A DNA stretch of 37,578 bases from an uncultured Clostridia bacterium (GCA_948517135.1 CAORJJ010000009.1:931-38508); one strand, 5' to 3'. Counted from the first letter of the stretch, positions 1 to 8,214 are shown. Notes: a model not told the origin generated them from the letters alone. Program-made: numbers and translations.

Positions 1-565
1 CATTAAATTTATTTTCTTTTATAAGTGTATTAAATTCTTTATTATTTTTAAATTGTTTTTTTACAATATATTCAAGACCTGCTTTTACAAAATGTGATAC
101 TAAACCAGGATTATTCCCATGTTGTAATACAATAGGATATTTATTTACATTTTCTTTTTGTTTTAAGAGGTCACGCAATTTATTTTTTTTCAAATTTTCT
201 TCAAAAATACTATACCAATTATCATTCCAGTCTGTTTCTCCTGTATTTAAGTACATTACATTATTGCTAGCACACCATTCTACAAAGTCTTTTGTTCCAA
301 CATTATCAGCAAAATCAATTAAAAAATCTCCTTCACTCAAATATTTGGAAAAAACATTTTTAAAATTTTCTCTATTAATATCAGCTACAATAAAATTGCC
401 TACTTTACCACCAAGTTCAATAAAAAATGTATATTCAAGTTTATTTTTAGATATTATAAAATATTTATCTTTATCAAATTTTATTTCTTTAGAAATTTTC
501 TCAAAAAAGCTCTTACCTACTGCTCCAAAACCAAATTGTACTATTTTATTTTTAAATTCAATCAT
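1..565 (-). CDS. Homospermidine synthase, C-terminal part missing
   Basis: The first 188 codons are visible; the reading frame is open at the window edge. The family is about 470 residues long, so roughly 40% is present. Homospermidine synthase is an NAD-dependent enzyme that makes sym-homospermidine from putrescine or spermidine. The N-terminus has a Rossmann dinucleotide-binding loop, G12-F-G-A-V-G17. Residues 151-159 read NNPGLVSHF, which fits the family's characteristic NPGxVSxF segment. The start ATG lies 2 bases after the stop of the upstream gene and has no strong ribosome binding site of its own, so translational coupling is likely. It is the third gene after a glutathionylspermidine-synthase-like ligase, which supports a polyamine role. 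A saccharopine-dehydrogenase-like paralogue with another substrate is the alternative. Confidence 0.8.
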   Translation of the reverse strand, partial: MIEFKNKIVQFGFGAVGKSFFEKISKEIKFDKDKYFIISKNKLEYTFFIELGGKVGNFIVADINRENFKNVFSKYLSEGDFLIDFADNVGTKDFVEWCASNNVMYLNTGETDWNDNWYSIFEENLKKNKLRDLLKQKENVNKYPIVLQHGNNPGLVSHFVKAGLEYIVKKQFKNNKEFNTLIKENKFN

Positions 566-567
566 TA

Positions 568-1230
568 CTATAATTCTTCTTTCTCAAATTTTTCTCTTAA
601 TGTTTTTTTCAGCTTAATTTTTTGAGTAGATGAATAACCATTTGTTAAATAAAATTCAATTCCAGCATCTTGAAATTCAAAAAATATTTTTCTTAGATCT
701 CGTTGAACTTCGTTTCCAATAACAATTATTTTTTCTATTTTATTATTTTTAAAATATTGGGCAGATGGAATATCTTGTTTGTATAAATCCCAACTATTAT
801 CAAATACAGATTCTTTTTCTCTATATCTATTTATACGAGAACTATCTAACAAAAATACTGGATTTGCATCGTTTTCTAATTTTATATTTTTCAATTTTTC
901 ACTAGCATTTATTAAATGATTTTCAACTATATATGTATCTGTTGTAGCTTTAGCTCCTTCCTGCTCATCAGTTCCATTAAATATTGGTATAGGTCTATAT
1001 CCCAAATAAGCTAAGGCTATACCAAACTCTATGCTTTCTTTTGCTGGCAAATCAATAAATATAGCTGTATCTTGTTCGTATCGGTTTAAGAACATTACTT
1101 TTCTATCTAACCAATTAGTTGCTGGTTTTCTATTATAATTATCAATTGCTACAAATGGAACAGGCCTTATCCATTGAGTCCATTTTGTATCAATTGGTGC
1201 ATATATTTTATATATTTCTTTTCCTTTCAT
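568..1230 (-). CDS. Unknown protein of a polyamine cassette
   Basis: This 220-residue protein is soluble, with no signal peptide or membrane segment, and I do not recognise its family. The N-terminal half contains W/R-rich stretches (WTQWIRPVPF near residue 17) and the C-terminal half alternates hydrophobic strands and charged helices (KIEKIIVIGNEVQRD near 165), suggesting an alpha/beta fold. It starts with ATG after a good AAGGAAG ribosome binding site. It sits 11 bases after the ligase gene at 1242-2447 and 2 bases before homospermidine synthase, so it is almost certainly co-translated with both. By position it may help make, modify or hydrolyse a polyamine conjugate, but nothing in the sequence shows a catalytic motif. 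Confidence 0.8.
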   Translation of the reverse strand: MKGKEIYKIYAPIDTKWTQWIRPVPFVAIDNYNRKPATNWLDRKVMFLNRYEQDTAIFIDLPAKESIEFGIALAYLGYRPIPIFNGTDEQEGAKATTDTYIVENHLINASEKLKNIKLENDANPVFLLDSSRINRYREKESVFDNSWDLYKQDIPSAQYFKNNKIEKIIVIGNEVQRDLRKIFFEFQDAGIEFYLTNGYSSTQKIKLKKTLREKFEKEEL

Positions 1231-1241
1231 ATTTTCTTCCT

Positions 1242-2447
1242 TTATTTTTCAATTAATACTGGTATATCTGCTGAATAAGAATCAATTCTTGGATATGGAC
1301 TCATTCGTGCATAATATCCAGCATGTTGTCCTTCAATTGTATATGAACCAAGGCAAATATGATATTCTAAATTTCCTTCGCCTTTTAGTGGCATACTTTG
1401 AAATCTCTTCTGTGCTAAATATTGATTTGGATGCCTTTTTACATCTTTTAAAATTTTTGTATATTCATCACCTTTACAAGCTTCTTTTATAGAAATTCTC
1501 TCTCCTACTCTACCATAAACAGGTTTATAAATAAATCCTTCTCTTGATCCTAAATCTTTTATTTGTAACGTTTCTGGTAATAAACTTTTCCAAGTTTCCA
1601 TGCTTATACCAGCCTTTTCTAAGTCCTCCCAAACAAATGGAAATCTTTTGCTTTGAGCATATATACCAATAGGATGATTACAAGATTTTGTTATAGTATC
1701 AAAGTATCCATCCCATCTACGTGGTTTCATTTGAATAAGCCATTCTAATGGTGTAAATCTAAAAATTAAGTCTATGTTAGTTTGATTATTATCTAAAATA
1801 CAATATGCTTTTTTATCTTTAAAATTAATATGATCTGCTGCTCCATAAATAATATTATATCCCTCTTTTTTTAGTCTATCTCCCATATATTGCATAACTT
1901 GTCTATCATCACTAAAACATGTACAATGAACCATCATAATAGTACCACTTTTATTTAATTTATTATTTATAGCTTTTACCATCATTTCGCCAAATGAATT
2001 ATATTCTAATTCAGGCATATTAGTTATTTTGCGAGCTAAGTCTGGTAATAATGAACTTTCTGCAAAACCACCTGGAACATCACTATTTACTTCAGTTACT
2101 ACCCATTTCCCTTCTATACTTGGATGGAAATCATATCTCATAAGTCTAATATTCTGACTTTTATCATATGCTTGCATGTTAGGTATCTGCTCTATAATCT
2201 TTTTAGGAAGTGCCAATTTTTTTGCTACTTTAATATTTTTATTTAGGTACTCTTCTGCTAATCTAGTTTCTTTATCTAAGTTTTTAGTAAGTTCTATTAC
2301 TTCATTATTCTCTTCACTGGTTAATACCAATATATATTTTGCTAAGGTATTACTATCAAAAAATTGTGGATCCCATTTGTAGCAGTCAAACATTGCTTGT
2401 AACCTATAATCATAATATTTATCATCTGGAATTTTTACTAATTTCAT
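1242..2447 (-). CDS. Glutathionylspermidine synthase-like ATP-grasp ligase
   Basis: The 401-residue product resembles the amide-ligase domain of glutathionylspermidine synthase, an ATP-grasp enzyme that joins a peptide carboxylate to a polyamine amine. Residues 104-126 hold the family-like Arg-Tyr-Asp segment followed by TEVNSDVPGG, corresponding to the E-x-N-x-D substrate/metal region. Residues about 307-325 hold the glycine-rich ATP-binding stretch FIYKPVYGRVGER. The C-terminus ends in YSADIPVLIEK. There is no N-terminal amidase domain like that of the bifunctional Escherichia coli enzyme. The gene follows a tyrosine recombinase by 26 bases and is followed by an unknown gene and homospermidine synthase. 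A likely reaction is ligation of a peptide or amino acid to homospermidine; the actual acyl substrate cannot be read from the sequence. Confidence 0.72.
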   Translation of the reverse strand: MKLVKIPDDKYYDYRLQAMFDCYKWDPQFFDSNTLAKYILVLTSEENNEVIELTKNLDKETRLAEEYLNKNIKVAKKLALPKKIIEQIPNMQAYDKSQNIRLMRYDFHPSIEGKWVVTEVNSDVPGGFAESSLLPDLARKITNMPELEYNSFGEMMVKAINNKLNKSGTIMMVHCTCFSDDRQVMQYMGDRLKKEGYNIIYGAADHINFKDKKAYCILDNNQTNIDLIFRFTPLEWLIQMKPRRWDGYFDTITKSCNHPIGIYAQSKRFPFVWEDLEKAGISMETWKSLLPETLQIKDLGSREGFIYKPVYGRVGERISIKEACKGDEYTKILKDVKRHPNQYLAQKRFQSMPLKGEGNLEYHICLGSYTIEGQHAGYYARMSPYPRIDSYSADIPVLIEK

Positions 2448-2473
2448 ATATTTTCTCTTTCTATTCTATATAA

Positions 2474-3472
2474 TTATAAATTTGCTAATGGATTATTCTC
2501 AACAGCATTTCTTATTTGTTCATTATCTACATGAGTATATATTTCAGTAGTTGATATACTCTCATGTCCTAAAAGTTCTTGAAGAGCTCTAATATCAACA
2601 TTTCCATATTTATACATTAATGTTGCAGCTGTATGCCTTAGCTTATGTACAGAATAGGTATTTGCTTTTTCTATTCCAGCATTCCTTAATTCATTTTTGA
2701 CTATATATTGAACTGTTCTTTTACTAATTCTTTTCTTTTGTTCACTTAAAAATAATGCATCACGTGAATTAAATTTTACACCGTCTCTTGGTCTTACTTC
2801 TAAATATTTATTAATAGCTTTCATACAAGCATTATTCAAATATATTGTTCTTTCCTTATCACCCTTACCTATAACATTCATTTTATTATTTTCAAAATCT
2901 ATATCACTTATATTAATTCCAACTAATTCTGATAAACGTACTCCACAATTTAAAAGTATAGTTATCATTGCAAAATTACGTTCTGCATTATCATGGTTTC
3001 CATGTCCCTCAAGTGAAGCTGTTGCTTCCAAAAGTTCTTTACTTTCTTCTAGTGTTAAATATTTAGGTAGCCTTTTTCCAATTTTGGGTGTTTCCAAATC
3101 TTGAGCAGGATTTGTAGGAATCTTTTTTGTTTTATTACACATATATTTAAAAAACACTTTTATACTAGCTGTTTTCCTAGCAAGAGTTGCTGGTTTACAA
3201 TTATAACAAGTTTTTAAATATGATAAAAATGAATGAATATCTGGTAATGATATTTTTTCTAGTGTTTTTAAATCGAAATTATTAATTTTAATTTTTTTAA
3301 TAAATTCTTCATCTTTTACATCTGTTAATTTATATTTAAAACTTATATATTTTAGAAAATGTGCTAAATCATAATTATATTCCTTTATTGTGTTTTCTGA
3401 TTTATTTAAAATTGTTGAGTTATATGCTAAAAAATCATTTAAAAATTCAGGATTTTCTTCAGGATTTATCAC
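2474..3472 (-). CDS. Tyrosine recombinase, XerC/XerD-like
   Basis: A 332-residue site-specific recombinase with an N-terminal SAM-like core-binding domain (about 5-125) and a C-terminal catalytic domain. All expected active-site residues are visible: R179 (GVRLSEL), K203 (GKGDKER), H276 and R279 (HKLRH), H303 (LGHES) and the nucleophile Y312 (EIYTH). Length and organisation fit the XerC/XerD group that resolves chromosome dimers. I see no arm-binding domain, which is more typical of phage or conjugative-element integrases. The start is GTG, supported by GGAGGTG six bases upstream. It is the first gene of a run leading into the polyamine genes. Whether it is the housekeeping Xer or an accessory recombinase cannot be decided here. 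Confidence 0.88.
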   Translation of the reverse strand: MINPEENPEFLNDFLAYNSTILNKSENTIKEYNYDLAHFLKYISFKYKLTDVKDEEFIKKIKINNFDLKTLEKISLPDIHSFLSYLKTCYNCKPATLARKTASIKVFFKYMCNKTKKIPTNPAQDLETPKIGKRLPKYLTLEESKELLEATASLEGHGNHDNAERNFAMITILLNCGVRLSELVGINISDIDFENNKMNVIGKGDKERTIYLNNACMKAINKYLEVRPRDGVKFNSRDALFLSEQKKRISKRTVQYIVKNELRNAGIEKANTYSVHKLRHTAATLMYKYGNVDIRALQELLGHESISTTEIYTHVDNEQIRNAVENNPLANL

Positions 3473-3628
3473 CTTAACACCTCCATTTTCAATATATAAT
3501 AATTATATATATAATAAAATTAATTTACAATAACTTTGCACAAAAACTATTTTGCTAGAGATTGAGACAAAAATACACCACATTACTGCGATATCTAATC
3601 TATTGAATTATTTGATTTTGCTTATAAT

Positions 3629-3661
3629 AAATCAGCCACTTGTTTTTTTAGTGGCTGATTT
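3629..3661. terminator. Bidirectional hairpin terminator after dinB
   Basis: Perfect 12-bp inverted repeat (AAATCAGCCACT / AGTGGCTGATTT) with a 9-base T-rich loop, 3 bases past the dinB stop codon. It separates dinB from the recombinase gene on the same strand. The downstream U-tract on the minus strand is weak. Confidence 0.7.
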
Positions 3662-3664
3662 ACA

Positions 3665-4882
3665 TTATTTCATTTTCTTCTCTTTTCCTTTTACAATATC
3701 TTCAACATCTAATTTCCCAGCTCTTGTAATAACATTATAACCAAATTTATTTTTTAAATTATCTAATACATTATCCAATTTTTCTTGTTTTTCCTCTTCT
3801 TTCTCTGCAAAAAAAGATATTTGAACTTCATCTTTACTTTCAAGATTATCTACTCTAACTCCAACAAGCCTTATAGGTTCTTTTTTATACATTTCTCTAA
3901 ATACTTCTTTTGCAGTTTCCAATATTTCTTTTGTAGAAGCTGTTGCATATTTTAACTGTTTTTGATGAGAATAATCTATAAAATCTTTAGTTCTTAGTTG
4001 AACATTAACTGTGTTTGCAATTAAGTTATGCTTTCTTAATCTAAAGGAAACTTGCTCACATAATGCTAGAATAATTTTAGTAATTTCTTCTGAATTTGAA
4101 ACATCCATAGGAAGTGTTACTGAATTTCCAATACTTTTAGGTTCTTCTTTTTTACTAATAACTTCTTGCTCATCTATCCCATTTGCATAGTTCCATATCA
4201 TTAATCCAAATTTCCCAAATCTTTTTATTAAAAAATCTTTATCTGTTTTTGCCAAATCACCAATTGTTTTTATTCTTAAATTATATAATTTAGGAACTGT
4301 TTTTCTACCTATCATAAATAATTCTGAAACTGGCAAATGCCACATTTTATCTTCAATTTCATATTCATATAATGTATGAACTTTGTTTGGCTTTTCAAAA
4401 TCTGATGCCATTTTAGCTAATAATTTATTACTTGATACACCAACATTTACTGTGAATCCAAGTTCTTTTTCAACTCTACTATTTATTTCATATGCTATAT
4501 CTATTAGTTTTCTATTTCTTAAATATCCTGTCATGTCTAAAAAGCATTCATCTATACTAAAACGTTCAATTTTATCTGTATATTCTGATAATATCTTATA
4601 TAAATTATTAGAAGCCTTATTAAATACTTCAAAATCTCCTTGAAATACTTCTAATTTATTACATTTTTTTCTTGCAAAATATATTGGCTCTCCTGTAATT
4701 ATTCCAAATTTCTTAGCAATTGGGCTTTTGGCTAGAACTATTCCAGAACGTTTTTCTTCATCTCCACCAATAATTGCTGGAATTGTTCTAATATCTATTG
4801 GATAGCCATTTTTTAACATATTAACAGCTGTCCAAGATAAAAAAGCATTATTAACATCAACATGTAAAATTTGTCTTTCCAT
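3665..4882 (-). CDS. dinB: Y-family translesion DNA polymerase (Pol IV type)
   Basis: A 405-residue Y-family polymerase that copies damaged templates. Catalytic acidic residues are visible at D9 (HVDVNNAF) and D111-E112 (FSIDECFLD). F14 sits at the steric-gate position that excludes ribonucleotides. The residue before it is Ala rather than the aromatic of E. coli DinB, a variant I associate with the Firmicutes branch. A little-finger domain occupies about residues 240-350. The start is ATG after AAGGAG. It has its own TTGACA/TAGAAT promoter and a LexA-type box upstream, so SOS induction is likely. It is separated from the kinase gene upstream by a hairpin that overlaps the promoter. Confidence 0.93.
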   Translation of the reverse strand: MERQILHVDVNNAFLSWTAVNMLKNGYPIDIRTIPAIIGGDEEKRSGIVLAKSPIAKKFGIITGEPIYFARKKCNKLEVFQGDFEVFNKASNNLYKILSEYTDKIERFSIDECFLDMTGYLRNRKLIDIAYEINSRVEKELGFTVNVGVSSNKLLAKMASDFEKPNKVHTLYEYEIEDKMWHLPVSELFMIGRKTVPKLYNLRIKTIGDLAKTDKDFLIKRFGKFGLMIWNYANGIDEQEVISKKEEPKSIGNSVTLPMDVSNSEEITKIILALCEQVSFRLRKHNLIANTVNVQLRTKDFIDYSHQKQLKYATASTKEILETAKEVFREMYKKEPIRLVGVRVDNLESKDEVQISFFAEKEEEKQEKLDNVLDNLKNKFGYNVITRAGKLDVEDIVKGKEKKMK

Positions 4883-4905
4883 GTTTATTTCTCCTTAATA
4901 AAAAA

Positions 4906-4948
4906 TGATAGAATACCAAACATTAGTTTTTATGTTTGTATTCTATCA
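4906..4948 (-). terminator. Terminator of the kinase gene, overlapping the dinB promoter
   Basis: A long inverted repeat (TGATAGAATAC..AAACAT arms, one bulged base, A-rich loop) is followed on the minus strand by a run of six T. It terminates transcripts from the gene at 4991-5698. The -10 element of dinB lies in its 5' arm, so dinB transcripts should start in the loop region and cannot form the full hairpin. Confidence 0.65.
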
Positions 4949-4968
4949 CGATATATTTTATGTGTCAA
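4940..4968 (-). promoter_or_regulatory. SigA-type promoter of dinB
   Basis: On the minus strand TTGACA (4963-4968) is followed, after 17 bases, by TAGAAT (4940-4945). The predicted start is near 4933, about 50 bases before the dinB start codon. Confidence 0.65.
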
Positions 4969-4976
4969 TATTTTTA

Positions 4977-4990
4977 CGAAATAATGTTCG
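4977..4990. promoter_or_regulatory. Candidate LexA (SOS) box upstream of dinB
   Basis: The 14-mer CGAAATAATGTTCG differs by one base from the Firmicutes LexA consensus CGAAC-N4-GTTCG. It lies 8 bases upstream of the dinB -35 element and directly abuts the stop codon of the preceding gene. Its site and the gene it serves fit known SOS control of Y-family polymerases. Confidence 0.6.
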
Positions 4991-5698
4991 CTATCTTATA
5001 GTTTCACTTTTTTCTTTACAAGATAATTTTGTTAAATTCTGAGTAACATTTCTTAAATTAGCTTTATCTCTTACATTATATTTTTCATCAAATGTAAGTT
5101 CTCCTAAACGTTCATATTCTAAATCTGCCCTATTTTGTAATTCTTTTATAGTTCCTTCATTTTTTATGATAGATGTATTCTCTCCAACAGCAGTTTTCAA
5201 AAAACCTAGTGCATAAGGAAGATCGTTTACTTTAGCTTCTTTTGTTGTTAAAGCATCTCTTTCTTGAATTCCTTTTCTTCTGCTTAAATAAGGTCTTTCC
5301 ACAGTATAAATATGATTAAATTTAGGAAATAATTTTTTATGAGTAGATAAAGCCCAATCATCAATAACAATTAGTCCTTTTCCACTACTTTTAAATTCTT
5401 CTATTTTTCTACTTAGTTCTCTTTCTATCATTTTACTTCTCACTAACATAAGAAATTTGAATGTAAATTTATTTTGATAAAAGAATTTTTTAGAACTAGA
5501 TTTTAATTTAGGATTAGATTTTGTATTTTCTGTTGTATTATTTTCCTTTGGTTGTAAAAACATTTTAAAATATTTTCTCTTGATTTCTCCCACTAAATCA
5601 TCAACATGAATAACTCCTACGTTTTCTCTTTTGTCTAGATGCTCTGAAAATGTCGTTTTTCCAGAACCTCCATTTCCCATAACTCCAATTAGTTTCAT
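4991..5698 (-). CDS. P-loop kinase, dephospho-CoA kinase-like fold
   Basis: A 235-residue soluble P-loop NTPase. The Walker A loop is GNGGSGKTT (8-16), and an HVDD motif at 31-34 sits where dephospho-CoA and uridine kinases place their acidic substrate/metal residues. A Lys/Ser/Asn-rich insertion lies at about 50-75, and there is a hydrophobic Walker-B-like strand LIVIDDW near 110. An Arg-rich lid (YLSRRKGIQERD near 138) fits a small-molecule kinase. The substrate is unknown; the insertion and C-terminal extension make it unlike a standard CoaE. A stop codon 9 bases upstream fixes the ATG start. The Shine-Dalgarno is unusually far away, separated by a perfect hairpin. It follows a PAP2 phosphatase gene. 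Confidence 0.75.
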   Translation of the reverse strand: MKLIGVMGNGGSGKTTFSEHLDKRENVGVIHVDDLVGEIKRKYFKMFLQPKENNTTENTKSNPKLKSSSKKFFYQNKFTFKFLMLVRSKMIERELSRKIEEFKSSGKGLIVIDDWALSTHKKLFPKFNHIYTVERPYLSRRKGIQERDALTTKEAKVNDLPYALGFLKTAVGENTSIIKNEGTIKELQNRADLEYERLGELTFDEKYNVRDKANLRNVTQNLTKLSCKEKSETIR

Positions 5699-5706
5699 AA
5701 AATCTT

Positions 5707-5726
5707 AGTATAATTGATATTATACT
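5707..5726 (-). promoter_or_regulatory. Hairpin between Shine-Dalgarno and start codon
   Basis: Perfect 8-bp arms AGTATAAT / ATTATACT with a 4-base loop. On the mRNA, AAAGGAG immediately precedes the hairpin and AAGAUUUU-AUG follows it. Linear SD-to-AUG spacing is about 28 bases. If the hairpin folds, the effective spacing becomes 8. It could also be a protein-binding operator. Confidence 0.55.
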
Positions 5727-5751
5727 CTCCTTTCTTTAATAAAATAAAGAA

Positions 5752-5774
5752 AAAAGTTAATTTTCATAACTTTT
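5752..5774 (-). terminator. Weak hairpin after the PAP2 gene
   Basis: A 7-bp AU-rich stem (AAAGTTA / TAACTTT) is followed on the minus strand by a long T-rich tract. No promoter is visible between it and the kinase start, so it may be a leaky intra-operon terminator. Confidence 0.45.
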
Positions 5775-5787
5775 CTCTTTTGTAAAT

Positions 5788-6438
5788 TTATTTAATTTTA
5801 TCTAAATATTCATTTATTACACTTGTAAATATAATTAAGTAACTTATTGAAATAAAAAATCCTGCTAATACATCACTTGTGTAATGAACTCCTAAATAAA
5901 TTCTACTTATTCCTATACTAATTATTAATAATATTAATATAGTAATTAATCCATATTTTATATATTTATTATCTACATATTTATATATTAAATATATAAA
6001 TAATCCATAAAAGGCTGCACTAACCATAGAATGTCCTGATGGAAAACTATATCCTGATTCGTCAATTAGTCTATACTCTGTTGGTCTAGGCCTTTGAATT
6101 ATTCCTTTTAATAATTGATTTAAGCCTCCTGAAATTGCTAAATTTAAAAATACTAAAAAACCAAATATTTTCTTTCTTACAAGAATAAAGAAAATTAATG
6201 ATATTATAACAATTCCACTTACTCCACCAAAATTAGTAATAAATTTTGCCAAAATAGTTGCAGTATCTGACATCAAATATGTAGAAACTAAATGATATCC
6301 TATAACATCTTTTTTCATAATATCTTTTTGAAAAATATCACCAATTATTTCAATAGTTCCAATTAAACATATAAAAATGATAATTAATTTATAATATTTC
6401 TTTATAAATTCTTCTATTTCTTTTGTCTTCTCTTTCAT
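5788..6438 (-). CDS. PAP2-family membrane phosphatase
   Basis: A 216-residue polytopic membrane protein with about six transmembrane segments and all three PAP2 signatures: K111-x6-R118-P119, PSGH at 133-136, and S178-R179-x5-H185-x3-D189. Family members dephosphorylate phosphatidic acid, phosphatidylglycerol phosphate or undecaprenyl pyrophosphate on the outer face of the membrane. The exact substrate is not clear. The ATG follows AAAGGGA. It lies 14 bases after the acyl-ACP thioesterase gene, so the two are probably co-transcribed, which mildly favours a role in lipid turnover. Confidence 0.88.
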   Translation of the reverse strand: MKEKTKEIEEFIKKYYKLIIIFICLIGTIEIIGDIFQKDIMKKDVIGYHLVSTYLMSDTATILAKFITNFGGVSGIVIISLIFFILVRKKIFGFLVFLNLAISGGLNQLLKGIIQRPRPTEYRLIDESGYSFPSGHSMVSAAFYGLFIYLIYKYVDNKYIKYGLITILILLIISIGISRIYLGVHYTSDVLAGFFISISYLIIFTSVINEYLDKIK

Positions 6439-6452
6439 ATTTTCCCTTTACA

Positions 6453-7178
6453 TTATTTTAATCTAATAATTGCATGTGTAATACTTTCATCTTCACTTTT
6501 TATTATTACATAGTGAAAATCATCACTCTTAGTATAAATTGCATTTACATTTTCACCTAATTTTATTTCCTTTTTATACATAATTTCAAAATAGTTTAAT
6601 TCATTTGATATTCCAATTTCCTCTGGTAATGCTTCTTTAGCAATATCTAAATAATAAATATTATGCAAATGTTTATTTACATCAATTAAATTTCTAGTTA
6701 TTTTAAATTTGGTTTTAAATATTTCTCCATCAGGCTCTTTCAACTTTGATAAATCATGTTCTTCAAAAACTCTAGAATTTAATTCTGGTTTATACTTTTG
6801 AGCAATCTCATCTGAAACTTTTACTAATCTTCCACTATCTATATCCATAAATACCCATTTTGATGTTGCTATACAAACAATCTCATCATATTGGTTTCTA
6901 ACTTCAAAATCACGAAATGCGTAAAATCTATCTATACATCTAGACCAAGTTTTAACAGTTAAAGAATCATTTATTAAAGGTCTTTGTTTTACTTCAACTT
7001 TCCAAGATAATAAAATCCATGACTTTCTTGTAGTATTCATATCTGTAATTCCATATCCTGCCATTTCAGAATGCAATCCTGCAACATCTTCTAAATATCT
7101 CAACAAGCATGTATTAGTCAATTCTTTTTCTGTATTTATATCACTTAAACCTATATAAAATTTATGTTCAACAAACAT
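6453..7178 (-). CDS. Acyl-ACP thioesterase (FatA/FatB-like)
   Basis: A 241-residue protein with two hot-dog domains. It hydrolyses acyl-acyl carrier protein to free fatty acid and ACP. The second hot-dog carries the family motif DVNKHLHN, with likely catalytic N168 and H170, and an acidic stretch around residues 198-204 (EIMYKKE). The first hot-dog contains the conserved long helix near 25-40 and the TRKSWILLSW strand. Length matches the bacterial family. It starts at ATG with AAGGAG and has its own promoter. The PAP2 phosphatase and P-loop kinase follow on the same strand. Confidence 0.9.
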   Translation of the reverse strand: MFVEHKFYIGLSDINTEKELTNTCLLRYLEDVAGLHSEMAGYGITDMNTTRKSWILLSWKVEVKQRPLINDSLTVKTWSRCIDRFYAFRDFEVRNQYDEIVCIATSKWVFMDIDSGRLVKVSDEIAQKYKPELNSRVFEEHDLSKLKEPDGEIFKTKFKITRNLIDVNKHLHNIYYLDIAKEALPEEIGISNELNYFEIMYKKEIKLGENVNAIYTKSDDFHYVIIKSEDESITHAIIRLK

Positions 7179-7210
7179 TTATTACATCTCCTTTTTACAT
7201 TAACTTATTA

Positions 7211-7238
7211 ATTATATCATATCTTAAATTAAATACAA
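7211..7238 (-). promoter_or_regulatory. SigA-type promoter of the thioesterase operon
   Basis: TATAAT (7211-7216, minus strand) lies 16 bases downstream of TTGTAT (7233-7238), about 30 bases before the thioesterase start. Confidence 0.5.
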
Positions 7239-7247
7239 GTAAAAAAT

Positions 7248-7274
7248 GAAGGAGATGCAATGCGCATCCCCTTC
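7248..7274 (-). terminator. Terminator of the 7330-8214 gene
   Basis: An 11-bp stem with one mismatch (GAAGGAGATGC / GCATCCCCTTC) and 5-base loop is followed on the minus strand by a run of six T. A further imperfect inverted repeat at about 7327-7357 spans the stop codon. Confidence 0.7.
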
Positions 7275-7329
7275 AAAAAAGTGACATTTGATTTTTTCGA
7301 CATAAGACCCGCACCTCCCTATATGGGAC

Positions 7330-8214
7330 TTATAGCTGTGTAAGATACAGCCATAAGTCACTGGGATGATAAGAAATGCGAATCTTGTCCCCAACTACTG
7401 AAACATATTCATACGTAGCATATACCAGAAAATTCTTCTGCCAAATTTCAGAAAGATTACTGGGATCTTTGCGGTCAATCCTGCGTTCATATACAAGTTC
7501 CTTGAGATTTCCATTATCCAGTTTCCCGATTAAGCGTTCTTTATCAAGCTGTTCAAATATGGCCTTTGCAAAACCATACGAATCATGTGCCAACCGATGT
7601 CCAGCTCTTGCACGAAGATATCCTTTGTGCATAACGATCATCTGTTGAGAATATGGCATATCTCTAAAATCCGGATAATAAGATCTGGCTCTATGGTAGA
7701 TATCGAACATCATAACTGCTTCGACGCCAGTTACTACACTAAGCCGATGGACGTGAATAGTAGAAAAAAAGTCTTTTACAAACATTCTCTCTTTATACTC
7801 ACCCTCCAAACTAGCTCTAATTTCTGCCAGCTCTTCATTGAGAACCTGGATATATTGCTGTTCCTGTGCTAAATTGTCTGCAGATATACTACTGATTTCA
7901 ATCTCGAATACATCCTTGTATACATCGAAATTGAAACAGAGTATCGCCGAAAATCCTGTATTTACTTTTGTTGTAACAAGAAAAGTATTTTTTTCTATTT
8001 TTTCCTTCTCTTCTTCAGAATCCTCCTTCTTGAAAAATGTACTACGTTTGGGTGCGTTCCAAAATGACTTAAACCGTCTTTGAAAAGTCTCAGAAAATAT
8101 TTCCGCTTTATCTTTCAGGTCTAAAGCCACATAATCCCGTACTTCCAAAGATTCGTGATAATTAACAATCTTTCTGTACAGGTTATCAATGGAATCTCCT
8201 ACTCTTACTCTCAT
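7330..8214 (-). CDS. Unknown protein, foreign-looking composition
   Basis: I do not recognise this 294-residue protein. It is soluble, with no signal peptide or membrane span. Residues about 70-80 form an acidic/lysine linker (EDSEEEKEKIEK), separating a short N-terminal helical region from a larger alpha/beta domain. The C-terminal third is rich in Tyr and Arg and ends in ISYHPSDLWLYL. Codons use far more G and C than the neighbouring chromosome genes. It is monocistronic, with a textbook promoter, a palindrome just downstream of the -10 element, GAAGGAGG as ribosome binding site, and its own terminator. It lies on the other side of dpaB from the TelA island and may belong to the same acquired DNA. 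Confidence 0.8.
   Translation of the reverse strand: MRVRVGDSIDNLYRKIVNYHESLEVRDYVALDLKDKAEIFSETFQRRFKSFWNAPKRSTFFKKEDSEEEKEKIEKNTFLVTTKVNTGFSAILCFNFDVYKDVFEIEISSISADNLAQEQQYIQVLNEELAEIRASLEGEYKERMFVKDFFSTIHVHRLSVVTGVEAVMMFDIYHRARSYYPDFRDMPYSQQMIVMHKGYLRARAGHRLAHDSYGFAKAIFEQLDKERLIGKLDNGNLKELVYERRIDRKDPSNLSEIWQKNFLVYATYEYVSVVGDKIRISYHPSDLWLYLTQL

Noticed and set aside
2474..3472. The tyrosine recombinase as integrase of a mobile element carrying the polyamine genes
   Set aside because: The protein has XerC/XerD length and domains, and no att-like repeats, excision gene or other mobile-element genes are visible nearby.
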